A DNA stretch of 64,000 bases from CBDFNC01 sp965249895 (GTDB lineage Bacteria; Pseudomonadota; Gammaproteobacteria; Enterobacterales; CBDFNC01): the NCBI GenBank assembly GCA_965249895.1, contig CBDFNC010000005.1:310001-374000 (forward strand). Direction: 5' to 3'. Positions 43,960 to 51,470 of this stretch are shown in pieces. Below the pieces are notes generated by a model, which saw only the letters and a list, made by a program, of their open reading frames with translations, had not been told where the DNA came from and ran no database searches. Position numbers and translations under genes: made by a program. The stretch's first letter is position 1; the number at the start of each line of letters is the position of its first letter.

Positions 43960-44655
43960 ATGACTTCAGACACCAAAATGCTAAGTGCTTGCGACACCCC
44001 AAAGTTCGGTGACAAGGTGGCGGCAAGCCAACCGTGCGAAGCCACATTAGACCTTTTGTTAAATCGTCGCTCTCTGGTAGCAAAAGAAATGGGCTTTCCG
44101 GGACCGAGCCAGGACCAGCTAAAACAACTGCTGAAAATCGCATCTCGTGTGCCAGATCACGGCCGCCTGGTACCTTGGCGTTTTGTCATATTCCAGGATG
44201 AAGATAGCCGTGCTTACGGTGATATTCTGGCTGACGTATTTAAACAAGAAAATCCCAAAGCAGAGAAATCACGCATCGAGTTTGAACGTGACCGGTTTAG
44301 CCGCGTACCTATGGTCATCGCCGTCGTATATAGCCCAGATTTAGAAGATGGTGTGCCAGCCTGGGAGCAAATGCTGACCTCAGGCGCCGTGTGCCAAAAC
44401 CTATTGATCGCCGCTAATGCCATGGGGTTTGCCAGCCAGTGGTTATCCGAGTGGTATGCCTATAACGGCATCACTAAAAAAGCCATGGGACTTACAAAGC
44501 ACGAAGAAATTGCAGGTTTTATCTACCTTGGTAGTGCCGAGTCCAAACCAAGTGAGCGTAAACGCCCCAAAGTCAAAAAGATCACCCAAACCTTTGGTGA
44601 AGCCACACGCTCTGAGCCATTAAAAAAAGTACTGAAGAATTTGGGCATTAAGTAA
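43960..44655 (+). CDS. Nitroreductase-family flavoprotein (YdjA-like)
   Basis: 231 aa. The nitroreductase/FMN fold is seen in LDLLLNRRSLVAKEMGFPGP with NRRS for FMN phosphate, IASRVPDHGRLVPWRFVIFQ, MLTSGAVCQNLLIAANAMGF and EIAGFIYLGSAESKPSERKR. The RxPDH/W pattern matches the YdjA subgroup. Compared with YdjA it has about 30 extra N-terminal residues. It is the first gene after the Fur box, 11 bases before the binding-protein gene, so it may act in reductive iron release or a related redox step; that role is inference. Confidence 0.85.
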   Translation: MTSDTKMLSACDTPKFGDKVAASQPCEATLDLLLNRRSLVAKEMGFPGPSQDQLKQLLKIASRVPDHGRLVPWRFVIFQDEDSRAYGDILADVFKQENPKAEKSRIEFERDRFSRVPMVIAVVYSPDLEDGVPAWEQMLTSGAVCQNLLIAANAMGFASQWLSEWYAYNGITKKAMGLTKHEEIAGFIYLGSAESKPSERKRPKVKKITQTFGEATRSEPLKKVLKNLGIK

Positions 44656-44666
44656 AGGAAACTACC

Positions 44667-45626
44667 ATGACCATCAGAATTCTTGCTTTCGTCTTGTGCT
44701 GTTTCTGGGTTTCTTCTAGCCAAGCATCACCTGAATCAAACTCATATACAGTGGTGGATGCCGCCGGTATTCAACACACATTCAGCACACCGCCAAAAAT
44801 TGCCTGTGTCTGGTATGGCTGCATCGAGAGCATGGCCGAGATGGGATTGGTGCCTAATGCCGTCAGCGTAGGGGAGCCTAATATCTCCAGTGTGTTTTAT
44901 TTCCCTCAGGGCTTACCTGAGCACGTTATCGTCGATAACGCGAATATTGAAGATTGGGCCAAAACTGGGGTTGACCTGGTGATCACCCGTTTACCGGTTA
45001 CACCAGAGTGGCGACGATTCAGCGAGCATATCCCGATATTCTACCTGCACCACCCAGGCTATGACACCTCAGATAGAACCGGTTTCGATGCCTATCTGGA
45101 AAACAATAGACTGCTGGCGAGCTTAGCGGGTCAAGTGGAATTAGCTACCGCTGCCAACAACCGGTTTCTTCAGGTAATCGACAATATCAAACAGCTGAGT
45201 ACATCTGAAATCAAACGGCAAAGTGTCGCTATCATTGGTTCCACGCGCAGTTATGATCCCTTGGGCGCCAAAACCCCATTTTGTGCGGCGCTGAAAGCGG
45301 CGCAAGCCGGTGCCTGCTTCTCAGAAGGCGGTGTAGATCAGGAGCTCAATAGTGAGTCATTCCTGCGTTGGGATCCCGATTGGATAGTGTACGAAGTCGA
45401 CCAGTCTTATAAAAAACGAAAAGATCCTATTTGGAAGCGTTTAAGCGCGGTCCGCAACGGCAATATCTACAACGCTAAAGGAAATCGGTATTATTGTTGC
45501 AGTACTCGTGGATTAATCCACGCTCTGCAAGAGTTCAGCCACTACGGCGTATCAAAGCAAATCCCTCTCCCCGGAGACTTAACAAGTTTCGACCCGAGTA
45601 AAAGCCCACTTGTGATGAATAACTGA
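44667..45626 (+). CDS. Periplasmic iron-siderophore (or corrinoid) binding protein, FecB/BtuF type
   Basis: 319 aa. Signal peptide MTIRILAFVLCCFWVSSSQA, cleavage near QA-SP. The Peripla_BP_2 fold is seen in YTVVDAAGIQHTFSTPPKIA, the first-lobe end DLVITRLPV and the long helix region with LLASLAGQVELATAANNRFL. The unusual Cys pairs (ACVWYGCIES and RYYCCSTRGL) may form disulfides. It delivers substrate to the two FecCD-like permeases that follow 8 bases downstream. The Fur box and the nearby TonB receptors favour ferric siderophore over cobalamin. Confidence 0.85.
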   Translation: MTIRILAFVLCCFWVSSSQASPESNSYTVVDAAGIQHTFSTPPKIACVWYGCIESMAEMGLVPNAVSVGEPNISSVFYFPQGLPEHVIVDNANIEDWAKTGVDLVITRLPVTPEWRRFSEHIPIFYLHHPGYDTSDRTGFDAYLENNRLLASLAGQVELATAANNRFLQVIDNIKQLSTSEIKRQSVAIIGSTRSYDPLGAKTPFCAALKAAQAGACFSEGGVDQELNSESFLRWDPDWIVYEVDQSYKKRKDPIWKRLSAVRNGNIYNAKGNRYYCCSTRGLIHALQEFSHYGVSKQIPLPGDLTSFDPSKSPLVMNN

Positions 45627-45634
45627 TAATTAGC

Positions 45635-46630
45635 ATGAATAAATTAAGGTTTCAACTCACTGCAGCAGTGCTTTTCTTGCTTCTTTGTGGGTTAAGTATC
45701 ATCGGGCTGCTGCAAGGCGATCAGGTCTTTGCTGCCTCATTTTTAGTTCATTTGTTTGAACTTGATTCGCCGGATACCGCTGTTTTTTTGCTTAACGAGG
45801 TTCGGCTACCACGCGTGTTGCTCGCGTTACTTGCAGGTTCCGCGCTGGGGGTTGCAGGCGTGTTACTGCAAGACTCACTGCAAAACCCGTTAGCCGACCC
45901 CGGGTTACTCGGCATAGCACAAGGCGCATCATTTATCATGGCCGTCGCGCTGATCCACCCAGGTGTATTACCAGATTGGCCGCTGCCAATTTTATGCTTA
46001 ATCGCCGGTTTTATAGCTGGTGCGTTAGTTATTTTCAGCTGCGGCAAATACACAACGCCAATACGTATGATACTTGCCGGCGCCATCTGCTCAGGTTTTT
46101 TAGGTGTCGCCTCTAGCGCCTTAGTATTATTAGCCCCAGTTAATGGAAACGGTTTGGCGGAGTTAATGCGCTTTACCACGGGTACCTTGTCGGGCAGTTA
46201 TTGGGACAGTTTTAACAGTACGTTACCCTGGATACTGGTCGCCGGCATCTTAGCGCTACTTTGTGGACGAACATTAAACCTACTGAGTTTAGGTGATGAG
46301 ATTGCCAGCAGTAACGGTTTAAACCCAAAAAAAGCACGTCTTTTACTGCTTTTTGTCGCCATGCTGCTGCTATCTCCGGTATTCGCAAGTGTAGGCCCAA
46401 TCTCATTTGTCGCGCTATTTGCCCCCCATATAGCACGTAGTCTGTTGGTATCGTCCAATGCTTATCCGGTTTTAATTATTTCAGGTTTACTGGGTGCGGC
46501 ATTGTTATTAGCGGCGGATTTGCTCGGTCGCTTGTTGCTCTTCCCAATGGAGCTCCCTGCAGGGCTTTGGACCATAGTGATCATAGGACCGCTCGCGCTG
46601 GCCCTGGTCGGCCAAAAGGTGAAAGCATGA
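45635..46630 (+). CDS. FecCD-family siderophore ABC permease (first)
   Basis: 331 aa with about nine to ten membrane segments, standard for BtuC/FecCD. Typical text: LLNEVRLPRVLLALLAGSAL, GVAGVLLQDSLQNPLADPGL with LGIAQGAS, and near the end GPISFVALFAPHIARSLL. The Gly-rich coupling loop is present. It pairs with the next permease as a heterodimer, as FecC with FecD. Its stop overlaps the next start (ATGA). Confidence 0.9.
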   Translation: MNKLRFQLTAAVLFLLLCGLSIIGLLQGDQVFAASFLVHLFELDSPDTAVFLLNEVRLPRVLLALLAGSALGVAGVLLQDSLQNPLADPGLLGIAQGASFIMAVALIHPGVLPDWPLPILCLIAGFIAGALVIFSCGKYTTPIRMILAGAICSGFLGVASSALVLLAPVNGNGLAELMRFTTGTLSGSYWDSFNSTLPWILVAGILALLCGRTLNLLSLGDEIASSNGLNPKKARLLLLFVAMLLLSPVFASVGPISFVALFAPHIARSLLVSSNAYPVLIISGLLGAALLLAADLLGRLLLFPMELPAGLWTIVIIGPLALALVGQKVKA

Positions 46631-47694
46631 GTGCTAACTATTTATTAAAACCAAACTTTCATGGGCGTTATTGGCTGGCAGGCTGGTTATTTTTGTTTAG
46701 CCTAGTCATTGCCATATTGGCAACACAATATTCTGCTGCCCATCTAAATTTATCCCTAAACACGCTATACACAGCCATCGTGTCCCCGGAGCAAGTTAGC
46801 CGATTAGAAAGCATTGCGGTTGACGCGCGCTTTCCTCGCGCCGTCATGGCCTGGCTGGTGGGTGCGTGTTTGGCTATGGCGGGTGTCTTGTTGCAGGCGC
46901 TTTATCGCAATCCTCTCGCCGACCCAAGTATTACCGGGGTCACCCAAGGCGCCATTACAGCGGTTGTGGTTTGGCAAACGTTTTTTCCAAGTACAGACCC
47001 AGACACGATTATCTGGAAATCTATCTTAGTTGCATTGCTGGGCAGCCTGCTCAGCACGGCGTTAACCTGGATTAGCGCCCGCCCGGACAAGGGTGGCGGC
47101 ACCATGCGTATGCTTTTTATGGGCATTATGATTGGCGGAATTTTTGGCGCCATCACCACCATTAGCCTGCTCCACAATAGTGAAAATATTCAGGCCATCA
47201 CCAGCTGGTTATCGGGCAGTTTAAGCAACGCCAACTGGCAAAGCGTAGCCATCGCCAGCACAGGCCTAATTATCGTGATGCCATTGCTCATTTGGTCGAT
47301 ATCCGCCGCTAACTTGCTGCAACTTGGCAATGAACTTAGCCGAGGTTGCGGTTTGGCTCACCCCTGGGGCATCGCCGCCGTGCTTGCTTGCGCTTGTCTG
47401 CTCACGGCGACGGCAGTATGTACCGTGGGAGGGATAGGCTTTGTCGGTATGATAGCCCCCCACCTGGTGCGCTGGTTGGTCGGCACCAATATCAAGGTGC
47501 TATTGCCAACTGCCGCTATGGCGGGCGGTATTTTAGTTTTGATCACAGATACCTTGGCCAGAAATATCAGAAGCGATGTTCTGGAGCAAATCACCGGGCT
47601 CAAGTTGGCCAATGCCAGCTTACCCGTGGGTATCTATCTCACTTTGTTAGGCGGCTTAATGTTTTTATTTATTTTACGGAGAGTCAAAACATGA
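46627..47694 (+). CDS. FecCD-family siderophore ABC permease (second)
   Basis: 355 aa from ATG 46627, overlapping the previous stop; an upstream in-frame start at 46567 would overlap by 60 bases and is unlikely. FecCD features: VDARFPRAVMAWLVGACLAM, AGVLLQALYRNPLADPSITG, VTQGA, and VGGIGFVGMIAPHLVRWLVG. About nine to ten membrane segments. It overlaps the ATPase start by 4 bases, so the four importer genes are tightly coupled. Confidence 0.9.
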   Translation: MSANYLLKPNFHGRYWLAGWLFLFSLVIAILATQYSAAHLNLSLNTLYTAIVSPEQVSRLESIAVDARFPRAVMAWLVGACLAMAGVLLQALYRNPLADPSITGVTQGAITAVVVWQTFFPSTDPDTIIWKSILVALLGSLLSTALTWISARPDKGGGTMRMLFMGIMIGGIFGAITTISLLHNSENIQAITSWLSGSLSNANWQSVAIASTGLIIVMPLLIWSISAANLLQLGNELSRGCGLAHPWGIAAVLACACLLTATAVCTVGGIGFVGMIAPHLVRWLVGTNIKVLLPTAAMAGGILVLITDTLARNIRSDVLEQITGLKLANASLPVGIYLTLLGGLMFLFILRRVKT

Positions 47695-48548
47695 ATATGG
47701 CGGTAACCAGGCTATCGTCCGACGCTGCTATTTCAGCCAGTGAGTTAGTCACCAAATACGATAACAATACCGTCCTGAATGGGGTCAACTTTACCGCGCC
47801 AAAAGGTAAAATCACCACCCTGCTGGGACCAAACGGCTCAGGCAAATCGACCTTATTAAAATCCTGTACCCGCTTAACACCCTATCAAGCGGGACTCGTG
47901 AAGCTATTAGATCAGGATATCGCTAGCATTGGCGCCAAAGCACTGGCCAAACAACTGGCCGTGTTGCCTCAATCGGCGCAAGCGCCTGCACATTTAGATG
48001 TGGAAACCCTGGTAGCCCAGGGTCGTTATGCCAATTTGGGACCCTTTGGCATGCTAAAACAAGCGGATCGAGATGCCATTGAATTGGCCTTGCAACAAGT
48101 GGGACTTGTTCATTTACGAAAACGTGACGTCAGCACCCTGTCAGGCGGTGAACGCCAGCGGGCATGGATTGCCTTGTGTCTGGCGCAACAAGCGCAGATT
48201 TTAGCCCTCGATGAGCCAACCACCTACCTGGATATCGGTCACCAACTGGAAATCTTAGAGCTGGTGCAGCGACTGAATCAGGAAAAGCAATTGACCGTCA
48301 TTATGGTGTTACACGACCTAAATCACGCAGCTCAGTTTTCCGACCACCTGGTGGTATTGGAAAAAGGTAAAATTATCGCCCAGGGCGATGTCTGGCAAGT
48401 GCTCACCCCAGATTTACTCGCCAATACCTTTGCCACCAAAGCAGATGTGATGCCCCACCCCATAACAGGTAAACCCCTTATCTTGCCATACGCTTCATTA
48501 ACCAATGAACAAGGCGAAACACAAAAGCAAGCAGCCAATTATACATGA
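47691..48548 (+). CDS. Siderophore ABC importer ATPase (FecE/FepC type)
   Basis: 285 aa from ATG 47691 (GGAG upstream, overlapping the permease stop). A far longer frame from 47346 runs through the permease gene and is rejected. Walker A LGPNGSGKSTLLKSCTRLTP, signature STLSGGERQRAWIALCLAQQ, Walker B ILALDEPTTYLDIGHQLEIL and switch His in IMVLHDLNHAAQFSDHLVVL. The C-terminal VMPHPITGKPLILPYA is typical of FepC-like ATPases. It overlaps the nucleotidyltransferase gene by 4 bases. Confidence 0.92.
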   Translation: MNMAVTRLSSDAAISASELVTKYDNNTVLNGVNFTAPKGKITTLLGPNGSGKSTLLKSCTRLTPYQAGLVKLLDQDIASIGAKALAKQLAVLPQSAQAPAHLDVETLVAQGRYANLGPFGMLKQADRDAIELALQQVGLVHLRKRDVSTLSGGERQRAWIALCLAQQAQILALDEPTTYLDIGHQLEILELVQRLNQEKQLTVIMVLHDLNHAAQFSDHLVVLEKGKIIAQGDVWQVLTPDLLANTFATKADVMPHPITGKPLILPYASLTNEQGETQKQAANYT

Positions 48549-49679
48549 AGATAAATCTACTCCATGAAACGCAATTTCAGGACGTCAACCGGGCCATTAG
48601 AGACATCATTCAAGTGGTGTTAACACGCTACCCTTCACGCCTGTTAAGCATCTACTTAGCAGGTAGCTACGCGAATAATTACCAAGTACCAACATCAGAT
48701 ATAGACTTGTTGTTTGTTTTCGACAATCCCTTGACCGAACAAGAAGATGACGACTTGTGCGATGACATATATGAGTATCGACAAGCCAATAAAACACCGT
48801 TTTACCTTGATAACTCTTTCTACGGATTAGAAGAGCTAAAGCAACAGGGCCTGATTGAAATGGCGACTTACTATCGTCACTTGTGGGGACAACAAATTCA
48901 TCATGAAATTCCAAACCCGGATATCAAACAAGCTGCTTATTCGGCAATGCATGATGCTTATGAAAGGATGGCGTTCACCCGTAGCAGCAAACCATACCGT
49001 TGGCCACTGGGTTTTCCCAACGAAAGTGAATACAAAGGTTATGATTGTCGAACGGGGACCCGTCAAACCTGGGTAACAGCTCACGATAGATCGGTAGGAG
49101 CCGAATCCATCTCAGGGATGAGATGTTAAATGCATGGATGCGCGTTCGGCGAACCTTGTGGGCACGGGCTTCGCCCTCTTCACTTATAGAGAGGCATCTG
49201 CTCCTTCAGAGGCCGCTAAATTGTTACCCTTATTCCCGTTATTTGATGGGTTCCGTCGAACGATACCGCTAGATGGAAAACCCGTCACTTCAATAAAAGA
49301 GTTTGTGGTATTGACCGGGAGAATGTGCAAAGGGCTGATTAACTGGAAACATAATGTCCACGTACCGACCAAACAAGCTTGCCCGATTCTATTTTCTCAA
49401 TATTTTAATAACCAGCCAGCCGAAGCTTTTAGTGAAATAAGCCATTATTGCCGTGAACAGTTTCACTATCTAATTCCAGAAACAGACGAAGATAAAAATC
49501 GATTACAGTGGTTGTTGCCTAAAGCCGTGGCTATTGAAAACTTTTTCTTATCTCAGTATCAGGACTTCTTAATTGAGAATTTAGCAAACCCAGATCCACA
49601 AAAAGTTTGTTTAAGTATTAAACGACTTGGGGAAGTGATATTCCCAAACAATAGTCTGTACAGGCTTTATCCTCGTTAA
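48545..49679 (+). pseudogene. Nucleotidyltransferase-domain protein, split by a 200-bp TIR insertion
   Basis: The first part (from 48545) has the minimal nucleotidyltransferase signature LLSIYLAGSYANNYQVPTSD with IDLLFVF (GS...D.D metal site), as in the DUF4111/aadA-like group. The frame then runs into repeat A and stops at 49127-49129. After the insertion the original frame continues (TIPLDGKPVTSIKEFVVLTG, CILFSQYF-like region, LQWLLPKAVAIENFFLSQYQ) to 49679. Removing 49055-49262 joins GYDCR to TIPLDG in frame and gives a 308-aa protein. The start overlaps the ATPase stop, so this was the sixth gene of the iron operon. Function of the intact protein is unknown. Confidence 0.82.
49055..49254. 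mobile_element. Repeat A, complete 200-bp copy with an 8-bp target duplication
   Basis: The ends are GGGACCCGTCAAACCTGGGT and ATTTGATGGGTTCC; as inverted repeats GG(G/A)ACCC(G/A)TCAAA match over 13 bp with two differences. TGTTACCC/GGGTAACA pairs further in. The element is flanked by GTCGAACG at 49047-49054 and 49255-49262. It has no transposase, so it is a MITE-like non-autonomous element moved by an unknown IS. The core CATCTCAGGGATGAGATG and CGTTCGGCGAACC hairpins lie in the middle. Confidence 0.88.
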
Positions 49680-49870
49680 CAAAAACCAGCAAACAAGAAA
49701 CGCACATAAACCAATGCCTGGAAAGATTATCGGTATTAAATAACTCATTGTTAGGAACAATAAAACCTGGGTAACAGGTATATGCTGATTTGTAGGAGAT
49801 AATTGGACTCCCCTTACCTAAGTCGGCAAGCTAAGATAACAGCTCTGACACAATTACCAGGGAGTCCGTA

Positions 49871-50911
49871 ATGAAAAATAATACTATTGTTGGCGTAGAT
49901 TTGGCAAAAGAGGTTATTCAGGTTTGCATAGTCAAACAAAATAAGGTGCGCTCGAATGTAGAGATGACGCCGGAACAATTCACCTCTTGGCTCGTTTCAA
50001 ATCACCGGGCAATCGTCGTATTTGAAGCTTGCGGGATGTCAAATTACTGGAAACAACTGGCATTAAAATTTGGACATGATGCCAAGCTGATTTCCGCAAA
50101 ACTTGTGTCAAAAATCAGACAAAACCAGAAGACAGATAAAAACGATGCATTAGCGATAGTTCAGGCCAGCCAGCTAACGAATATCAGCTTTATTGTAGGC
50201 AAGACAGCTAAACAGCAGGAGTTGCAGAGCATCGTTCGGCTACGGGAACTGGCAGTCAAAAATAAAGTGGCGTATCACAATCAAATTAGCGCTTTATTGT
50301 TGGAGTTTAATCTCAGAGCCTTCTCGAAAGATGGTGGTTTAAGAGCGCTGATAGAAAGAACCCTCGAAGATGCCGAGAATGGCTTTGGTGTCGCTTTTCG
50401 CACAGCACTAAAGGCGGCTTGGGATAGCTATCTAGCGACACTGAAAACCATTGAGCAGTATGATAAAAGCCTTGCACAAGCGATCAACGAGCACCCTGAT
50501 TGCAAGAAGTTACTGGCATTAGAAGGCGTTAAAACCATCAATGCAGTCAATTTATACATATCGATAGGTTGTGCAGAAATGGGGAGCTTTGAAACCGGAC
50601 GAGATGCGTCCGCCTGTATAGGGGTAACGCCAATTCAACACTCAAGTGGCGGGAAAACAGTGATAGGCTCCATAGGGAAGCATGTCAAAAACAAAATGGT
50701 TAGGAAGTGCTTAATATCCGGGGCCATGGCGGTGGTGAATCATCTGGTCAAACGAGAAGCAAGAACCACAAAAGAAGTATGGTTGAAAGCACTGATAGAA
50801 CGCCGAGGTAGGAAATGCGCAGCGGTGGCCCTGGCAAACAAAACAGTCAGAACAGCATTTGCGATGCTGACACAGGGCACAGAGTACAAAGCAGAGCCAC
50901 TAAAGGTGTAG
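49871..50911 (+). CDS. IS110-family transposase (DEDD/Tnp_20, IS1111 group)
   Basis: 346 aa with GGGAG a few bases before the ATG. The RuvC-like domain starts NTIVGVDLAKEVIQVCIVK, then VVFEACGMSNYWKQLALKFG and QNQKTDKNDALAIV. The C-terminal half has LLALEGVKTINAVNLYISIG, ACIGVTPIQHSSGGKTVIGS and ending ALANKTVRTAFAML. It is clearly related to, but different from, the transposase at 21670-22713. It appears intact. It acts on the element ends and target, probably guided by an RNA from the downstream tail. Confidence 0.93.
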   Translation: MKNNTIVGVDLAKEVIQVCIVKQNKVRSNVEMTPEQFTSWLVSNHRAIVVFEACGMSNYWKQLALKFGHDAKLISAKLVSKIRQNQKTDKNDALAIVQASQLTNISFIVGKTAKQQELQSIVRLRELAVKNKVAYHNQISALLLEFNLRAFSKDGGLRALIERTLEDAENGFGVAFRTALKAAWDSYLATLKTIEQYDKSLAQAINEHPDCKKLLALEGVKTINAVNLYISIGCAEMGSFETGRDASACIGVTPIQHSSGGKTVIGSIGKHVKNKMVRKCLISGAMAVVNHLVKREARTTKEVWLKALIERRGRKCAAVALANKTVRTAFAMLTQGTEYKAEPLKV

Positions 50912-51118
50912 CTCTGTGAATAAACCTTCAAAATAAATGCTATTAACTTGATGAAAATCAGTTTCTTAAGTCAGTGTACGGTTCAGAGCAAAAAGCTCGC
51001 GTAGGAGATTTGGCTAAGAAATTCGCGTAAATATCAATGAGCCAGAGTTAGCTACTCACATAGAGCTCGAACATAAGCACGCATTAATTCAATTTAGTAT
51101 ATTTATTTTGTTGACAAT
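50912..51118 (+). ncRNA. Predicted target-guiding RNA (seekRNA/bridge RNA) region of the IS1111 element
   Basis: This non-coding tail contains GGTTCAG (50980-50986), 6 of 7 identical to the bottom strand of the right target flank (CCGAACC, 51135-51141). Fourteen bases later comes GTAGGAG (51001-51007), 7 of 7 identical to the top strand of the left target flank (49792-49798). Order and polarity are the same as in the element at 21.4 kb. AGAGC-AAAAA-GCTC forms a small hairpin between the two segments. RNA ends are not defined. Confidence 0.5.
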
Positions 51119-51420
51119 GGGGAGTCCACATAAGCCGAACCCATCTCAGGGGTGAGATGTAAAGCGCATGGATGCACGTTCGGCGAACCTTGTGGGCACA
51201 GGCTTCGCCCTTTTTGCCTATAAAGAGACATCCGCTCCTTACAGCCAACGCCACAATTGTTACCCTTATTCCCGTTATTTGATGGGTTCCGCGAAATGTA
51301 CTCCATTGCCCACCTCTTCGCCCTGTCTATCGGCAAAGAGTCACCCATTCCTACCGCCATAACAAAAGTTGTTAGCCTTAAAACTGTTATTTAATGGACC
51401 TGATTTTTTAAAACTAAATA

Positions 51421-51448
51421 ATCCAAGAGCCAAAATGGGCTCTTGGAT
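51421..51448 (-). terminator. Intrinsic terminator of the first TonB receptor gene
   Basis: ATCCAAGAGCC and GGCTCTTGGAT form a perfect 11-bp stem with a 6-base loop, 23 bases after the receptor stop. The following minus-strand text TATTTAGTTTTAAAAAA is moderately U-rich. Confidence 0.75.
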
Positions 51449-51470
51449 CATAAGTAACTAAAAGAGGGTT

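Larger units (their letters stand above)
49799..51132 (+). mobile_element. IS110-family element of the IS1111 group, inserted in repeat A
   Basis: Subterminal inverted repeats TGGACTCCCC (49804-49813) and GGGGAGTCCA (51119-51128) are perfect over 10 bp and share TGGACTCC with the element at 21.4 kb. The non-coding flank upstream of the transposase is about 72 bp and the downstream one about 220 bp, the IS1111 layout. No target duplication is seen. Confidence 0.85.
49754..51290. repeat. Repeat A copy interrupted by an IS1111-type element
   Basis: The left part (49754-49798) is GGAACAATAAAACCTGGGTA ... TTTGTAGGAG. The right part (51133-51290) resumes at AGCCGAACCCATCTCAGGGG and ends TTATTTGATGGGTTCC. 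Other copies read GTAGGAGCCGAACCCATCTC without a break, which places the IS insertion between GTAGGAG and CCGAACC. Confidence 0.82.

Noticed and set aside
47346..47690. Long N-terminal extension of the siderophore ATPase
   Set aside because: It runs through the permease gene in another frame. The ATG at 47691 has a ribosome-binding site, overlaps the permease stop, and gives a normal-length ATPase.
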